NCBI GenBank assembly: GCA_013399115.1
Contig: VXAA01004321.1
Span: 1-64,000 of the forward strand
Source: Anseranas semipalmata
Taxonomy: Eukaryota; Chordata; Aves; Anseriformes; Anseranatidae
Direction: 5' to 3'
DNA length: 64,000 nt
Each line of letters begins with the position of its first letter. Positions within the stretch are counted from its first letter, which is position 1. The notes beneath the pieces were generated by a model. The model did not search any database. It saw only the letters and a program-made list of their open reading frames with translations, and had not been told where the DNA came from. Positions 38,031 to 51,290 of the stretch are shown piece by piece. A program made the position numbers and the translations under genes.

Positions 38031-40545
38031 GTGAAATCTGCCATCTTCTCCTAAGAGGAATGCATGGTTGTTTTTTAAGAAGGGCACACTCCATGTAAGG
38101 AATAAAGATGGCCACAGAATACATTTTAGTAAAATTTAATTGCAGTTATTATTGTTAAAAAGTGGATTAGCTGATGAAAGGTCTTTCTGAAAATTATATG
38201 GTCAAGGAGGAAAAAAGAGGATGTTTGAAGAAAAGTTCCTGCTAACGGTTGTCAAACAGTGAGATGAAAGCTGATAATAGAATTCCAGATAGAATTCTTA
38301 TGTTTTTTGCCTATTCTTATCTGATTGTGATTAAGGTAGCAAGAAGCAGTGGTGCTTTGAATTATAGCTCTAATTCATCTTACTGGTCCATAGGGCAAAC
38401 AAAAAAATTTTGTGACTTCTATTGGCATTACAAAAAGCAGTTCTGGGTCTTACTTGGAAAAGAAAAAAGAAATTACAGATGCTGAGACAAATTTTGCCTT
38501 GAGGCTTGTCCTGTCAAGATAGGCAGTGTAACTTAAATACTCTCGATTTAAAAGTAGTAATTTTCCTCAAAAGAAATGAAGATAAATTTGCTGGGAGTCG
38601 CACAGTTGTTATAATCTAGTGATGGACACTTTAAGACATAACTTCACTGATTCTTGCATAGCCTAGTCAGATCTGTTCAGGATTTATTTCCACTAAAAAT
38701 GTCTTTTTTTTTTTTTTTGGTAAAAGAAACTATTTCATTTATGCAGGTGGCTTTTTGTTTCTGACTTGAATGCAACTTGAATGTTAAAAATCAAAATTTT
38801 AGTTTCCTGAGAAAATAGGGGAAAGGTAACACTCTTTTTAAAAAATAAATTAAAAAAATAGGCAAAATGTTGTATGTTTTTTCTTTCAGTCGCGTCCATA
38901 CTCTAATGCTTCAAAGCATACCTAGGGTACATATGTTGTTTAATTTATTAATCCTAATAAATACATGTCTGAGATACTTCTATACTTTTTTGCTGTGAAG
39001 GCATATTGGTGTTTCATACTAGTAATTTTGTCTAAGGCATGACCGTACTGCTGGGCATTTTTCTAGTCTTTGGCTGTACAGTTTTGTTTATGCTCCCTCC
39101 TATGTTTTGTATAAATTGTTTTTAAGCAGCGATTGAAGAAGAACTCATTCAGTGGGGAAAAAATGGCTTCTTAACTCTGCTTTTGACATTGGCTCTGATG
39201 CATCCCAGTTCACCCTAAGTGAGATGGCTATCATTTGGCAGGTCTGCATGTAGCTCAGCAGTTGCTGATGCAGCTGTGCCTGTTTGGCACACAGGTTTTT
39301 AATTTTGTAATTGGTAACTAGCCAATAACAACCAGTTCTGTGGTTTTTCTTGCAAAGGAGGGGGGCGAGGAATGACCCATGGTTGCAGTATGTGCAGAGA
39401 ACAAGCAATGATACTAGAGCTGTAGCCATACTCATCCTACTAATGGCCTTTAAGGATTATGGTTCCAGAGAGAATGTGTGGCCTGGGAATAGGCAGGCAT
39501 GAGGACTGGAACACATACTTGATTTTTCTTAATTCTTCTTGTAAAGGGTTGCAGCGGTTCTTAGGCTGTTAGCAGCAGACTGAAGACTCTGCAGGATATG
39601 ATAGTATGTATATGTTTTTGTGTTTTTTTTTTGTCACTCATTTTTCTAAAGTCCTTCAAATAAACAGTTGTTTTCTGGATGGTTGCCTTATGAAATAGTA
39701 TAACGTTTTAAGAACAGAGGACTCGTGTACTTTAGGAAGTACAGGAGAGGAATCTGAAGAGTGCCAGGGATACATCTGGGATATTACCTGAACAACGCGG
39801 CTTTGGGACTGGGCTGTGTAACTGTTTTGGAGGCTGCTTTTGTCCAGAACAGGTCTCTAGCTTTCTGTTACAGCCATTATTGTATTTTTTTTCTGTGTTT
39901 CCCCAGGCAACATATTCTTCATTTCCTTTTCATCAGCCATTTTTTCATCTTACTGAATATCAAGGCAGAGCATCATTACCAACAGAAGCACGCAAAGTGA
40001 AAAGGTAAAAAAGTAAAAGATTACTTATGCGAGGGTCACTGGGTGGTTGCTTCCTCTCAGATAAGGTCTGATGACTTGAAGTCTGTGTCTGAGATTGCCT
40101 TGCTCCAAATGTGAAGGTGGACAGCCAGTGGTGCCAGGACATCTGTATTGTGGCAGGAAATCTTCATAAAAAACACAGTGAGATGGAGACTGAGCCAAAA
40201 AGTAGGTTTCTGGATAACCCGTCTGTCAGCTGCAGCTTGTGTGTCAGAGAAAGACAGCTCTCTGTTGTGAGTGCAGTGTCGAGCACTGATAGCTTTTTGT
40301 TGTTATTTACTGTTGTCTTCAAGCATGGATTAATGTTTGGAGGTGTGGCATCTTTTCTAAGCCTTTATTTTATTGAAGAGCAAAGTTCCTCCAGTGACTC
40401 CACTCTGCTCATGTTCCTTAGCCATACTGATGCCTGTAAAAAGACCTGAAGCTGAGAAAATGCTCTTTTGAAAGTTAATTCCATCTGAGCTGTCATGTCT
40501 TTTCAGGCTCCTTGGAACCTGAGCCCCAGGTCACAGTGTAGAGAT

Positions 40546-40597
40546 TAAAAAAAAACAAAAAACAAAACAAAAAAAAAAAACAAAAAAACAAAAAAAG
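40546..40597. repeat. A-rich (AAAAAC)n-like tract
   Basis: About 50 bases of A interrupted by single C residues. Confidence 0.9.
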
Positions 40598-42340
40598 GAT
40601 GTTCATAATTAGCTTATAAATAATGTAGTGTTCTCATTCAGACTTCATCTTTTCAACTTGGCTGTGGATTATTGTTTTATGTGCAGTTTAAATTTCTGAG
40701 CACTCTGTGGCCCAATTTTTCTCCAATTTGGTAGGTTTATTCTCTATTACAACGTACTCAAAGCCCAAAGAATGCAGTGGTGGGGAGTGTAGGTGGACAT
40801 TATGTTTGGTTTTCATTTTTTTCTGTCAAGAAAGTAACATAAATGGTATGATGCTTGTATTCAGGTATGAGTTTGTATATCTGGAGTCTGAGCTGTTGAG
40901 GCAGTTAGACTGATGCTTCACTCCACTTTAATCTCAAAGGTTTTATGCTATGGACAGAACTAGATTGAGGTTGTATGAGGCTGAGATGCACTAATAAGTA
41001 GTTTAATAGAATAAATAACATGAAAGAGGTACAGAGTTCACATGAAATATTTGGACATAAAAATAAAAGCACCTTTCTTCCTTGCATTTACTTGGTAAAC
41101 AACGTCCAGTGCCTCTTAAAAAACCTGAAAGGTCACACCATTTAAGAAAAAAAATAACATTTACTAAAGAGATCCCTTTTCTTCAATAGATGTTTGCTAC
41201 TCAGATTTAACAAACCAGAATATTTTTAATGGCTACTGGCAATTTGCGCAGAAAAAGAGAGAGGTTACATGAGAAAATTTGCCCTAATTACCAGTCTGCT
41301 CATATTTTTGTTAAATAGGTACTGCTATTGCTCAGTGAGCATGGACCATGCTGTCATTTTCTATGGGGTTTCTGTAGCAAAAGGGCAGAGGGTCATAAGA
41401 ACTCTTTTTGATGAAACACCTAGAGATTTTTATTATGCATCCTCCCAAAGGCAAGGTGATTAGAGGGAGGAAGGAAAAAAGAAATGTCCTATCAGAAGCA
41501 AGAAGTTGTAATCTTTCCCTCTGCCTCTGCTCCTCCACACCTCCCACGTAACTCTGCGGTGGCCTGCTCCCCCTGCCTCTCAGCATCACACATATCCAGA
41601 AGCTGTTCTATAAATACAGGAGCCTTCGTCGCGCTCTAGTTTATTTATAGAACAGATGGCTACCATTGATAGAGACTGAAATCAAGCAAGACACAAATAC
41701 GTTTCCTTCTCCTTCTGCGTGGATCTGGTTCATAGATATGAAATTGAAGGAAAGAAGAGTAGTAAACCTAACCTAAGATTTGTCAAGAACATATTGTTTT
41801 CAACCAGTGTAATTCTCCAGTGTAATTCTCTCTGTAAGACAGGTCTGGTGAAGAGAGAAACTGTTTATCTGATTGTGATTTTAGTAAATCTTTTCCATAC
41901 TTTTTCAAAAGATATTTTTATAAACACAGTAGAGAACTAGTCCTGATGAAACTTTCACTGGAAAGCGAACTGTTTGGATGACCATAGAATAGTTACCAAA
42001 TAATAGTTCATGGTCAAAATGAAGGGAGCATTGGTTGAAATTCCATCTCACCCTGCCTTGGTTTGGTTTTACTCAGTAAAACGTAATGAATAGTGACGTA
42101 ATAAAAGACCTGGGTGATGGAACAGAGAGTAAGTTTGTAAGATTTGCTGGAAGGAAACAATGGTGTGGGAGGAATAGGAATAGCCAATGCTTTGCAGGAC
42201 AGGATTAAGAATTGAAATGATCTTACTCGGCTCAAGAAAGAATGGTTTGAAAAAATAGGATGAAATTCAACAGCAGCAAATTCATCCCATTTACACAGAG
42301 GCGAGCGACACAAATATAAGGTAAGAAAGAACCAAGTTAA

Positions 42341-42440
42341 GTTTTTGTTGTCTTTTTGCCTTTCTTTTGCCCCCTCCCCCCTTTCTTTGCCCTTNNNNNN
42401 NNNNNNNNNNNNNNNNNNNNNNNNNNNNNNNTTTTTTTTT
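42341..42440. repeat. Pyrimidine tract with 37-base assembly gap
   Basis: Runs of T and C flank N at 42395-42431. The gap was probably caused by the tract. Open frames on either strand that cross it are unreliable. Confidence 0.9.
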
Positions 42441-45338
42441 CCTGAAAAAGATATGGGATTATGATAGTTTAGAAACTGGTCAAGAATCAGGAATCTCGTA
42501 CTGTTGCACAAAGACAAAACACACTTCTGAAATGAAGAGAGCATACCTAAACCACCCATTTTACTGGCCTTGAATGAAGAGACCATAGCTGGACTGTACA
42601 TATTACAAACCTGCTGCTGCTCACTGTGTTGATATTTCATGTGGCATGGTGTCCAGTCTGGGGACAAGAAATTTCGAGAAAGATTTGAACCACCATTTAT
42701 AGAGGGCCTAAAGGGGAACAAGATTTGTCTACAAACATAAAACATGAAGAAAGATTTAAAAATATCACCATTTTTAGGTTGAAGAGGAGTCTGAGAAGGG
42801 GGCATGATAATACTTAAATACATGAAGAATATCGCAGAATGGAAAAGTTTATGTCCAATTCTGTGGTACTACAGTAAGTGATAGACTTAAATCACAGCAA
42901 GAAAGATTCTTTAGGGACTGCTTTCTAAAGCAAGGATAATGATGTACACTTGGGGAGTTCTGAAGTTTCAGTTGTTGGCATTCTCTAAGAGTAGGATGGG
43001 AAAGTGTTTTAGGAACGATAGAAGTATAATTGTTGCTGCCTTGGGCAGCGCAGTGATCAGTGCTGTGCAGTGACCTCGCAAATCCCCCTGGAGCTCTGTG
43101 TTTTTATGCAATAGTACTGTAGAAAGATCTGTGTTAGCCAGAAACAGCTCATCCATTTCTAAAAGATGATCTGCGTTGTTCAGAAAGCATGTGAGTGTCC
43201 TGTATTCCCACTATCTGAATTACTAGTGAAATGTCCATCATTTCTGATAAAACATTTCATCTCAGAGTTCCTTTGAATTTATTGTATGATGAAAGAGTAG
43301 TGTGTGGCATAATTCCTGGATTAGACTGTGCTTAGTAAAGGAATTACTTGAAAGTGGGAGTGACACTAATGTATTTGCTGTGTTAGTGGTTTTTTTACAT
43401 GATCCAGTGCTCATGCAGCATTAAAAGACCATTCTTTGGTTTAATAGAGCATACTTTAAAGCAGTTTTCTGTTGTTTTATATTATTTGAAGGCCTTGGTT
43501 AAAGTTTGTTTAATTTTTTACTTAAGTGGCCAATGGCAAATGTAAGACAAAGGTTTCTGTTGTTTCACAGGGAGAATTCATTCATTAATACAATTTACAA
43601 AGTAGATTAAATGAAATGCAGATACTATGTTGTTCAGTTGTACAGGGAGGCATTCAAAGAGGAAAATGGAACTCCTTGTTGAGGTACATCCATTATATAC
43701 TGTGTGAAACCACTTTAGATTGCATCGTAGATATGGTCCAAAACTTTCAGTCATTTCCTGTTTCTGACCAGGAGTTTGTTGCATTCATATCTGAATTCAG
43801 GTTAACACTGTGTGCATGTTCTCAGGAAGTCCAGATTTTGGTTTGATGTAACCTAAGCGCTGAGAATCAAAACTCTCAGACTCAGTAGGTTCTGATTTAA
43901 ACCTCTCACCTTTTGACACATCAGATGATCAGGGAGTTTTTGGTGGTGTAAAGTTGGTAGATTTCTTTTTCTTTTTCTTGTAAATTATGTGGTAGACTTG
44001 TAGCCTACATCACAGCAGTACGGAGATGTGCTCCCTATCTGCTCTGTAGACCAAGGGTCAGATGTTGTGCTCCCCCTGGCTGCATGACTGTTCCCCCTGC
44101 CTGAGATGTCCTGGCCATTCACAGGATGGAGAGGCATGCTTAGTTTAGAACAGAATAGAGTTAGTTTGGATGGATTAAAGAANGTTAGCATTTGTGAACA
44201 GCAAATGTGGAATAACATTCTGATTCTCTCAGATGATATTTTCCTGTTGACTCCTGTGATCTGCCTTGTTTTCTTATTTGCACTTTTATATTACTGAAGG
44301 AGCTTTCACAGACAGAAACCTCCAGAGGAATTTTATTTTCTTTGGCTATCCTCAAAGGCTCTTTTGTCAATTTATTATCACAATAGCAAGATATGCACAT
44401 ACAGTAAATCAATGTAGGTTAACTTTTTAATAGGAAAGGCATTCTAAGTTTCTGGCAGCAGTCTGTATCTTGTTTCAATTATAATGTCTCTCACTGGGCT
44501 AAGCATTTGTCTGGTAGGTGTGCGTGTTGGCGACAACTTAATATTCAAAGGTCAAGCTGCAAAGAACTGCCCAGTGTGATGGCATCTTTGCTCTTTAATA
44601 ATCAGATGGGATGTCTGTGATGTCTTGAAGTGCTTCTTCTAGGTGGCAGTGTACCACTACTGTAGTTAATTGCCTGTTAGCTTCTTGGATCAATGTAAAA
44701 GAGAGATGTGAAGATTTTTCTAAAAACTGTTTGCTTTTTTCCTCCCAACACAGCACTATTTGAGCACTTTTCTCTGATTTATCCAAGAATAATCTGAGTA
44801 TGTGAGAGGAAACTTCAATACTCATTTTAGGTAGCTACCTAGGAGGTTTTATCCCTAGCGGTGGGTGGAGGAAAGGGGGAAATTCCGCCTTCCCTACGCT
44901 GAGGTTGATGACTATTCACTACATAGGGTCACTGAGAAAAGGTTCTCTGCCTTGCTGCTATGTCTCCAATGGCATCAGTGATTGTGTATAAATCTTAAGC
45001 TTTCTCCCATGGGGAGCTGAATTAATTACTAATATATTCTGCAAATGTTTTGGGTTTGATAGAGCCCATGTAGGCATGCTTCCATGCCCACTCATTGCTC
45101 CTTTTTCTTGACTTCTTTCCTTTCCTGTGGATTCCACATGCTGCCACAGTCTCCCCATTTGTTTGCAGCTGAGATGAGCATACTTACTTGCTGGACTTTT
45201 AGGATAGGCTTCACTAAACCATCCCTGACCTTAATGACCATTAAGGAGTTTCTTTTAATGCTCAGCCACGTGCTATAGGGATAATTTGCATGGATGTGTA
45301 TTTCTGACACTGTGGGTACAACATACAGCTGTGCGTGT

Positions 45339-45343
<5 letters not shown>

Positions 45344-45369
<26 letters not shown>
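45344..45369. repeat. Poly-A run (26 bases)
   Basis: An uninterrupted A homopolymer with no recognised retrocopy upstream. Confidence 0.95.
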
Positions 45370-45602
45370 GTTCATTGCTTGTATCTGGGGACATGAATGC
45401 ACCTATTTTAGGTAGATATCCCCAGCTGCCAGCAATCTCAACCAGTGTCTAATGGCCACGAAGATGGCTTGTTTTCTAAAGTACCTCCCTGAGAACCGAA
45501 GATCTTTAGAATCTTGGCACTTCAAAATTTCTCATCTCTTTAAGTTCTTGTGTTCTTGATGAGAACTTAAAATAAGAAGGGGAAAAAAAAAGCCAGCAAT
45601 GT

Positions 45603-45634
45603 AAAAAAAAAATAAAATAAATAAATAAATAAAA
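45603..45634. repeat. Poly-A and (AAAT)n tract
   Basis: A nine-A run passes into about five AAAT units. Confidence 0.9.
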
Positions 45635-47070
45635 GTATTGTGGCTTTCCTCTCCTTAGTTTTTTCTTCTGTCCCAGTCACAGTTCCCAGAAGTTTGAGAA
45701 CAATGCTACTTATCACATCAGTGTTCACCCTGTTGTTTTTTTGGCCACGGTCATGTCATAACATCCAGTGTGAATGTTAACATTGGTTTGGGAAAGTCCC
45801 AGTAGCTCACAGCTGTTCCACCTCCCTGAAGCATCAAGGAGCTCTGAAGCACGAGAGATGAAGGACTGTTATTTGCCAAGTTTGGGATTTATTTCACCAC
45901 TTTAACATTATGGGAAAAATGTAATCATTGGCTCACAACACATTTTACATTTTCTCCTTTTCAGTAAGTGTCAGGACACTATGACAGACCAAACTACTGG
46001 CCAGTATTTTAATAACATTTCTTACCGTGATGCCTTTGAATGCCTTTCCATCCTAAATGACCGTAACTTTCCAACTACCTATGATTTAAGGGAGACAGAA
46101 TAATTTAATGTGAATCCAGCGTATTTACAAGGATGTGCTATACTTACAAAAAAAAAAAAATAATAATAAAGTAACTTTTGGTTATCTTATCACTGTGAAA
46201 CTGATCAAATACTTTCAGCAAAAGCCTCCAGACGCATCAATGTACCTATGTGAAAGCTTCTGAAAAATTAAGGTTGATGTGTTGACAGCTGTAAAACCAC
46301 TAGCTTTTAATCCTTGGTTTCTTTTTTTCATTATTAGGGATTCCAGGACATGGGTAGTGGAAGATTAGGTTTATCCACTAACAATATAAAATTCTGTAAT
46401 CCCTTCAAAGTTTAAAATCTTCCTTGGGCTGGAGAAGGAAACACTTTATCAATATGTACAGCTAGTGGCCTCTTTAAAGGATAAAAAGCACATCTCCTAG
46501 CTTGGGGGAAGAAGAATCCTTTTATACCGGCCTAAGGAATTTCAATTTTGAACCTGTGCCTCAATTTGTGGAAAAGGCTTGGGAGATACTTCTATTTTTT
46601 GTTCATTTTTTTTTTTTCCTCACCATTATTTCAGATTCAGAGAAATATATATATTGCTTACATATTGCTTTCCATTTATAGCTTTATAAGAGCTTTACAA
46701 TGGTCAATAAATGCTATGTAACCCTTCGGCCAGGCTTTGACTGGCAGCAATGGGAGCCTGTAGAGCTCCTTACTAAATATGAAACCACAAAGACACGAGC
46801 ACCCTCCAGAAACCTGGGAAATTGAATTTAATTGTCTCAGTGTGGTGTGATACTTTCTCACTCACATATGCTGAGTTAATCAAATTAATTTAAGCAAAAG
46901 GAACTTCTTTTGGAGTGCTGGAATAAAAAGCAAACATGAGAACACGTCATGAATAGCTGCCAGAAGACAAACAGCCTCCCCAGCGAGTAGTCAGCTAGTT
47001 GCTCTCTCTTTCTTCCCCAGTTATGGCCCAGTTGCAGGTTGTCTCTGATGGGGGTGTTGGGTTTCTGTGA

Positions 47071-47132
47071 TTTTTTTTTTTTGGGGGGGGGTTGGGTGTT
47101 TGTGTTTTTTTTTTTTTTTTTTTTTTTTTTTT
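47071..47132. repeat. Composite T and G homopolymers
   Basis: T12 and G9 runs, a short GT-rich spacer (gttgggtgtttgtg) and a T run of about 28 bases. Low complexity, and likely error-prone in the assembly. Confidence 0.92.
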
Positions 47133-49935
47133 GTTTACATCATCCAAGCTCCAGGAGGCCATGACAGGGAGGTGGAACCAGACCCTGAATCAGCTGGAGC
47201 CTGGAGGTAGAGCTAATGCACATCTCTTTTTAGGGATGTGCATGTGGAGCCCAAACCAACAGGACTGGTGGGTCTGTAAAGCCATGTTTCATGAGAAACT
47301 TTCTGTAATGAAGTAAAAGAACCTCAGATTACGACAGAGGAAAATAAGTGTTTTAAACAGCTCTCTCCCTACCTTCTCTTAGTGAGAGTCCTTTCCTCTG
47401 ATATTTTGGGGCAATGTTCCACTTTCCATCCTAAGCTGGAAGCTTTTTGATGTCTGCCCGTGCTGCAAAACTCTCTAAGGAACCCTTGTGGGTCACTAGG
47501 AAAAGCATCTTTCTTGTTATGGCCTGGGGTCTGGCCATGTCTGCTCTTTAAGGTATGTTCTTACCATAGGCTTATTTACTGTAACTCTGCCTTCTTCACC
47601 TGACCTGTTCTGTGCTCTAGAAGATCTTCTAGTAGTCCAGCGTGCTCAATTTCTCTCTGAAAAGACATATTGCTTCCTTCCTCTCTCCCTCCTTTCTGCA
47701 GGGCCAGCCATCAGTTAAGGTGACCAAGCAGCCTTCCTCTCAGTGACCAGACACACCTGTTTTTAAAAGAGCATGCAATACTAATGCCCTAAATGGCAAA
47801 TAACCAAGTAAACAGCACGGCACACGTTGCAGGAGGCCTCTCCAGCCTTTTTCTAATCTTGGTATTTCTGATTAGCCGCTGCCTCTTGTTGCCTCTCGTC
47901 AGCTTTCCGATCAGTCCCCACTAGATGAGTTTGTTGTTAACTGCTCTGTTCCTGCTGACTGCACCCTCTTGGCTGCTCCCACCGGCTGCATTCATTGCTA
48001 GGTGCCCCCCGCAGCTTTCTCTGCGGGCTGCTTCCAATCATGCTCTCTGCATGGCTCTGCCCATCGCTGGGAGGGCAGTGAGTGTGCTTTCCTACAGTGC
48101 ACATCTGCTGATCTGCAGCTCCGGTAGCCCCTGAAGGTAAAAAAGTTCTTGTAGGAAGATGCAGTGGAAAGCACGAAATGTCCAGAGTCCTTGTCACAAA
48201 GCAGAGGCTTTGTGGTTGGGGACCTTCTGATAAATCCTGGGATCTTTGCCACAGTTTATTTGTCACAAAGTTTCGAGTTGCAGTATTAAATTGAACTGAC
48301 TCCTTCCCCTCAAGCACATCTGGCACCACTGGGGTTTTATGCTTTGCACACTGTGATTACAAATGAAATCATTCCTTCAAATACAGAGTTTAGATGTTTC
48401 CAACACACAGTATGGTATATAAAAAGGAAAGGAAAATGCTCCTGTTTAAACTATGCTCTTCTCTCGTTTCTGCTAAATGCTCCAGATTTGTCCCATCCAT
48501 ACGGACCTCCACCCTTTGGAATTACTTTTCCTGCTAACATTTGTCTTTATCCTACTTTGAGACAAAGGTCATTTGTCCTATGAATGTAGTCAGTTAACAG
48601 CCAAATCCACGACAGATACCAAATCTTACGACTGCCTACTTTCCAGCATGTCTTTTTAGCTGAAATACTTGGAGGCAGATCTCAGAAGCATTCATCAGTT
48701 TGATCCATACAGTAGAATAATGTATCTAGCAACTACTGCTGCTGGGGCCTGACAGCCACACCGTGTATGAACAAGAACAGTCAGCTATCAATTGTTTGAG
48801 AGCAAAATGCATCCCTTTCTGCAGCACAACACCATGCCCCATGTGCCCAAAGGTAACCTAGCCTGCTTATCTGCCTTCCCTGTTTGAAGTGACCTTTATT
48901 TTTATAGAAACCTATTTGGCAGATAAATGTAGTCAAAATGCTCTGATATTCTAGTTTAGATATGCTTTGCATCTGTTTGCTTAATTGATGTTATCCCATA
49001 TGGTGTTATCCTCTGTAACCAAGGTCTACCCCTATTTATGGAAATGCAGAGTGCTAACTGAATTAAATGAAGACTAATGGGAATCAATTTTTTTATGCAT
49101 TTTTTCCAGTGAGTAAGAAAACATATATGCTTCTTGATTAGTGGAAAACTACACTTCATAACTATTTTCTTTTGAAAATCAGGTTTCTTTTTAAAAATGT
49201 AGTTTTTAATAAGTCTCTGGGACGGATCTCCACGTTAAAAGGCTAGGGCCCAGAAAATAGTTGTACATTTTCTTAGCTTGCTACTTGCTTAATAAGTAGT
49301 AAGACAGACGCTGGGGTCAGGAGAGCCGAGGATGTGTAACCCCCCCCCCTCCATGGGACAATTCCCCTCTTGATTTTTTTATAGCATTTAAACTGAGATT
49401 TTTGAGCAAGTCTGCAAGCGAGAAAGCAAGTCTGTCTTAGTGCCTTACTACTACAAATGTAGCTTCCTGAATAGAGGGGATTAAAGTATTTACTTCAAAC
49501 CTAGACTCATATCAGCCCTGTATTTATATGCAAATCAAAACTTAAATATTTGAATTTTCGCTTATTCTTGTGGATAAGCATATGGTTACTTTGCTAAAGC
49601 AATGCCTCAGGCTCTGAACTTGCTACTGCATTGTGTGAGTGAAAGGTTTTCTTCACTGTAGCTTTCTGAGAAACTAGGCTTTGGAGAGAAACAAACTTAA
49701 AAATCCTGTTTAACTGAACCTCTACAAATATGGGTGACGTATACACTTTTCTGTCTAAGGAGCTTCTAAAAGCCTTATAAAGATTTAGTTTTATTTCTTT
49801 TTGTATATATTTATAACTGAAGAAGCAGTAACTACAGACTGAGAGGTCAGAGAAAATTCAATGCCAGCTTACAAAAAAAAAAAATCATCAGATTTGTTTC
49901 TGGAATCTGGAAGTTTAATTTGCATCAGTATTCAT

Positions 49936-49960
49936 TGTGTGTGTGTGTGTGTATGTATGT
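49936..49960. repeat. (TG)n microsatellite
   Basis: About eight TG units followed by two TATG-type units. Confidence 0.93.
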
Positions 49961-51239
49961 TTTGGTTTTATGATAATCAGAGGAAACAGTTCTTTTACTG
50001 AATTATAACTTAAATGGAAAAGTTTGCTGGTGTCCTAACACAAATTGCCAAATCTGTCCTCAGAAGTCAGTAATTATTTTTTTTTTTAAGCCTGAGTAAT
50101 TTTTGAGACACTTGGAAATATGAGCCTGATTAAAATGTACTGGAGTCAATGGGAGTCTTTCCAATAACTGCAGTGAGCACTGGAACAATTTCACTTGAAT
50201 CTTTCTACTTTTCAGCCCATTACTTCTTTTTTCAATTTAGTGAACTAATCTTTCTCAGTTTGGGAAGTGTTACAGTAGTAGTGAGCCAGGTCTCCAAATG
50301 CTTATTTACATATATACCTTCAGATGTGTGAACAGTTCTGCTGAGTTCTCAGGATTACCTGTATACATAAACATTAGTACATGCACTTTTATATTTGAGG
50401 AATTGGAACCTAAATGAATAAGTGGATCACCAAAAAGTTATTTAGCAACTCCGTTGCTTGCTTTTCTTCTCTGAGATAGGGTCCTAATAGCCAATTCAGA
50501 AGAGAATTTCTCAAAAAATAACTAGGGAGGGAAGCCCTACTGCACATCCAAATAAAGTGAAGTTGCCCAGTAGAACCACTCCAAGAATCCTCTGAATGTA
50601 TTTGGAGCAAAACTGAACTTTTGGTGTGATACTCCTGAATCTTCTTCCCTGTAAAGCTCTGCTACATTTTTTTAAGGTTTTATAATTTTTTGGTAGTTCT
50701 GCCAAATATGTTTGAAAAGAATAAACCACTAGGTACACTCCATAATTGCCTCACAATAGCACTTTGTGGCTTAAATAGAAGAAAACCTACAGATATCACT
50801 TCAGTTTTTCCGAATCCTCAAAAATTAGGAGTCATGGTGAGACTGCATCACTACAAGAATGGCTTGAGGCTTAGCAGGACTGTGCTCCTGAAGATATCTC
50901 CAAATGTATTGTCCACCTAAAATCAATCTTTTCTCCAGTTCTGCTTCTGCCACTCTGGAAATCATTGGGTTCTGTGACTGATTCTGTCCCTAGAATAAAA
51001 ACTTTAATAAAATATGTGGAAATTTCTATGGAAATTTCTTTCTCCATCATTATCATTGTAAACGATACTGTAAACTGTACTGCCAAAAATAGTATGTCTT
51101 GTGTGCTGCTTAAAGTTCTGGCAAACTGATACTTCCTTGTTTTCATCTGCAAAGGAAACCATTGCTTGCTTCCATTTCTTAATTTCTTGTTTCTCAATTC
51201 TGCATGCATGATATTCTTTTGATATAGATAGTGTGTGAT

Positions 51240-51290
51240 TATATATATACATGAACATATATATACATATATAATCCTTATATATCCAAT
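51240..51290. repeat. TA-rich simple repeat
   Basis: Imperfect alternating TA/CA sequence (atatatatac, catatatatac, atatataatcc). Confidence 0.85.

Noticed and set aside
37971..38105. Acceptor-like cttttcag followed by an open frame, a stop and AATAAA (looked like another terminal exon)
   Set aside because: The segment matches the order of landmarks in an antisense MIR-type SINE, which explains the composition. Two frames are open and neither is convincing.
42014..42823. 269-codon minus-strand open frame, the longest in the window
   Set aside because: It runs through a 37-base N gap and a poly-pyrimidine tract, so the frame is not trustworthy. The translation shows no domain, and no splice-site structure supports it.
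27797..45369. Poly-A runs at 27797-27820 and 45344-45369 as tails of processed pseudogenes
   Set aside because: No gene-like sequence was recognised upstream and no flanking target duplications were seen. Simple homopolymer expansion is enough.
47937..48329. 130-codon minus-strand open frame in a GC-richer patch
   Set aside because: Ser/Gln/Pro-rich with no motif, and another minus frame and a plus frame are open across the same bases. Composition alone explains it.
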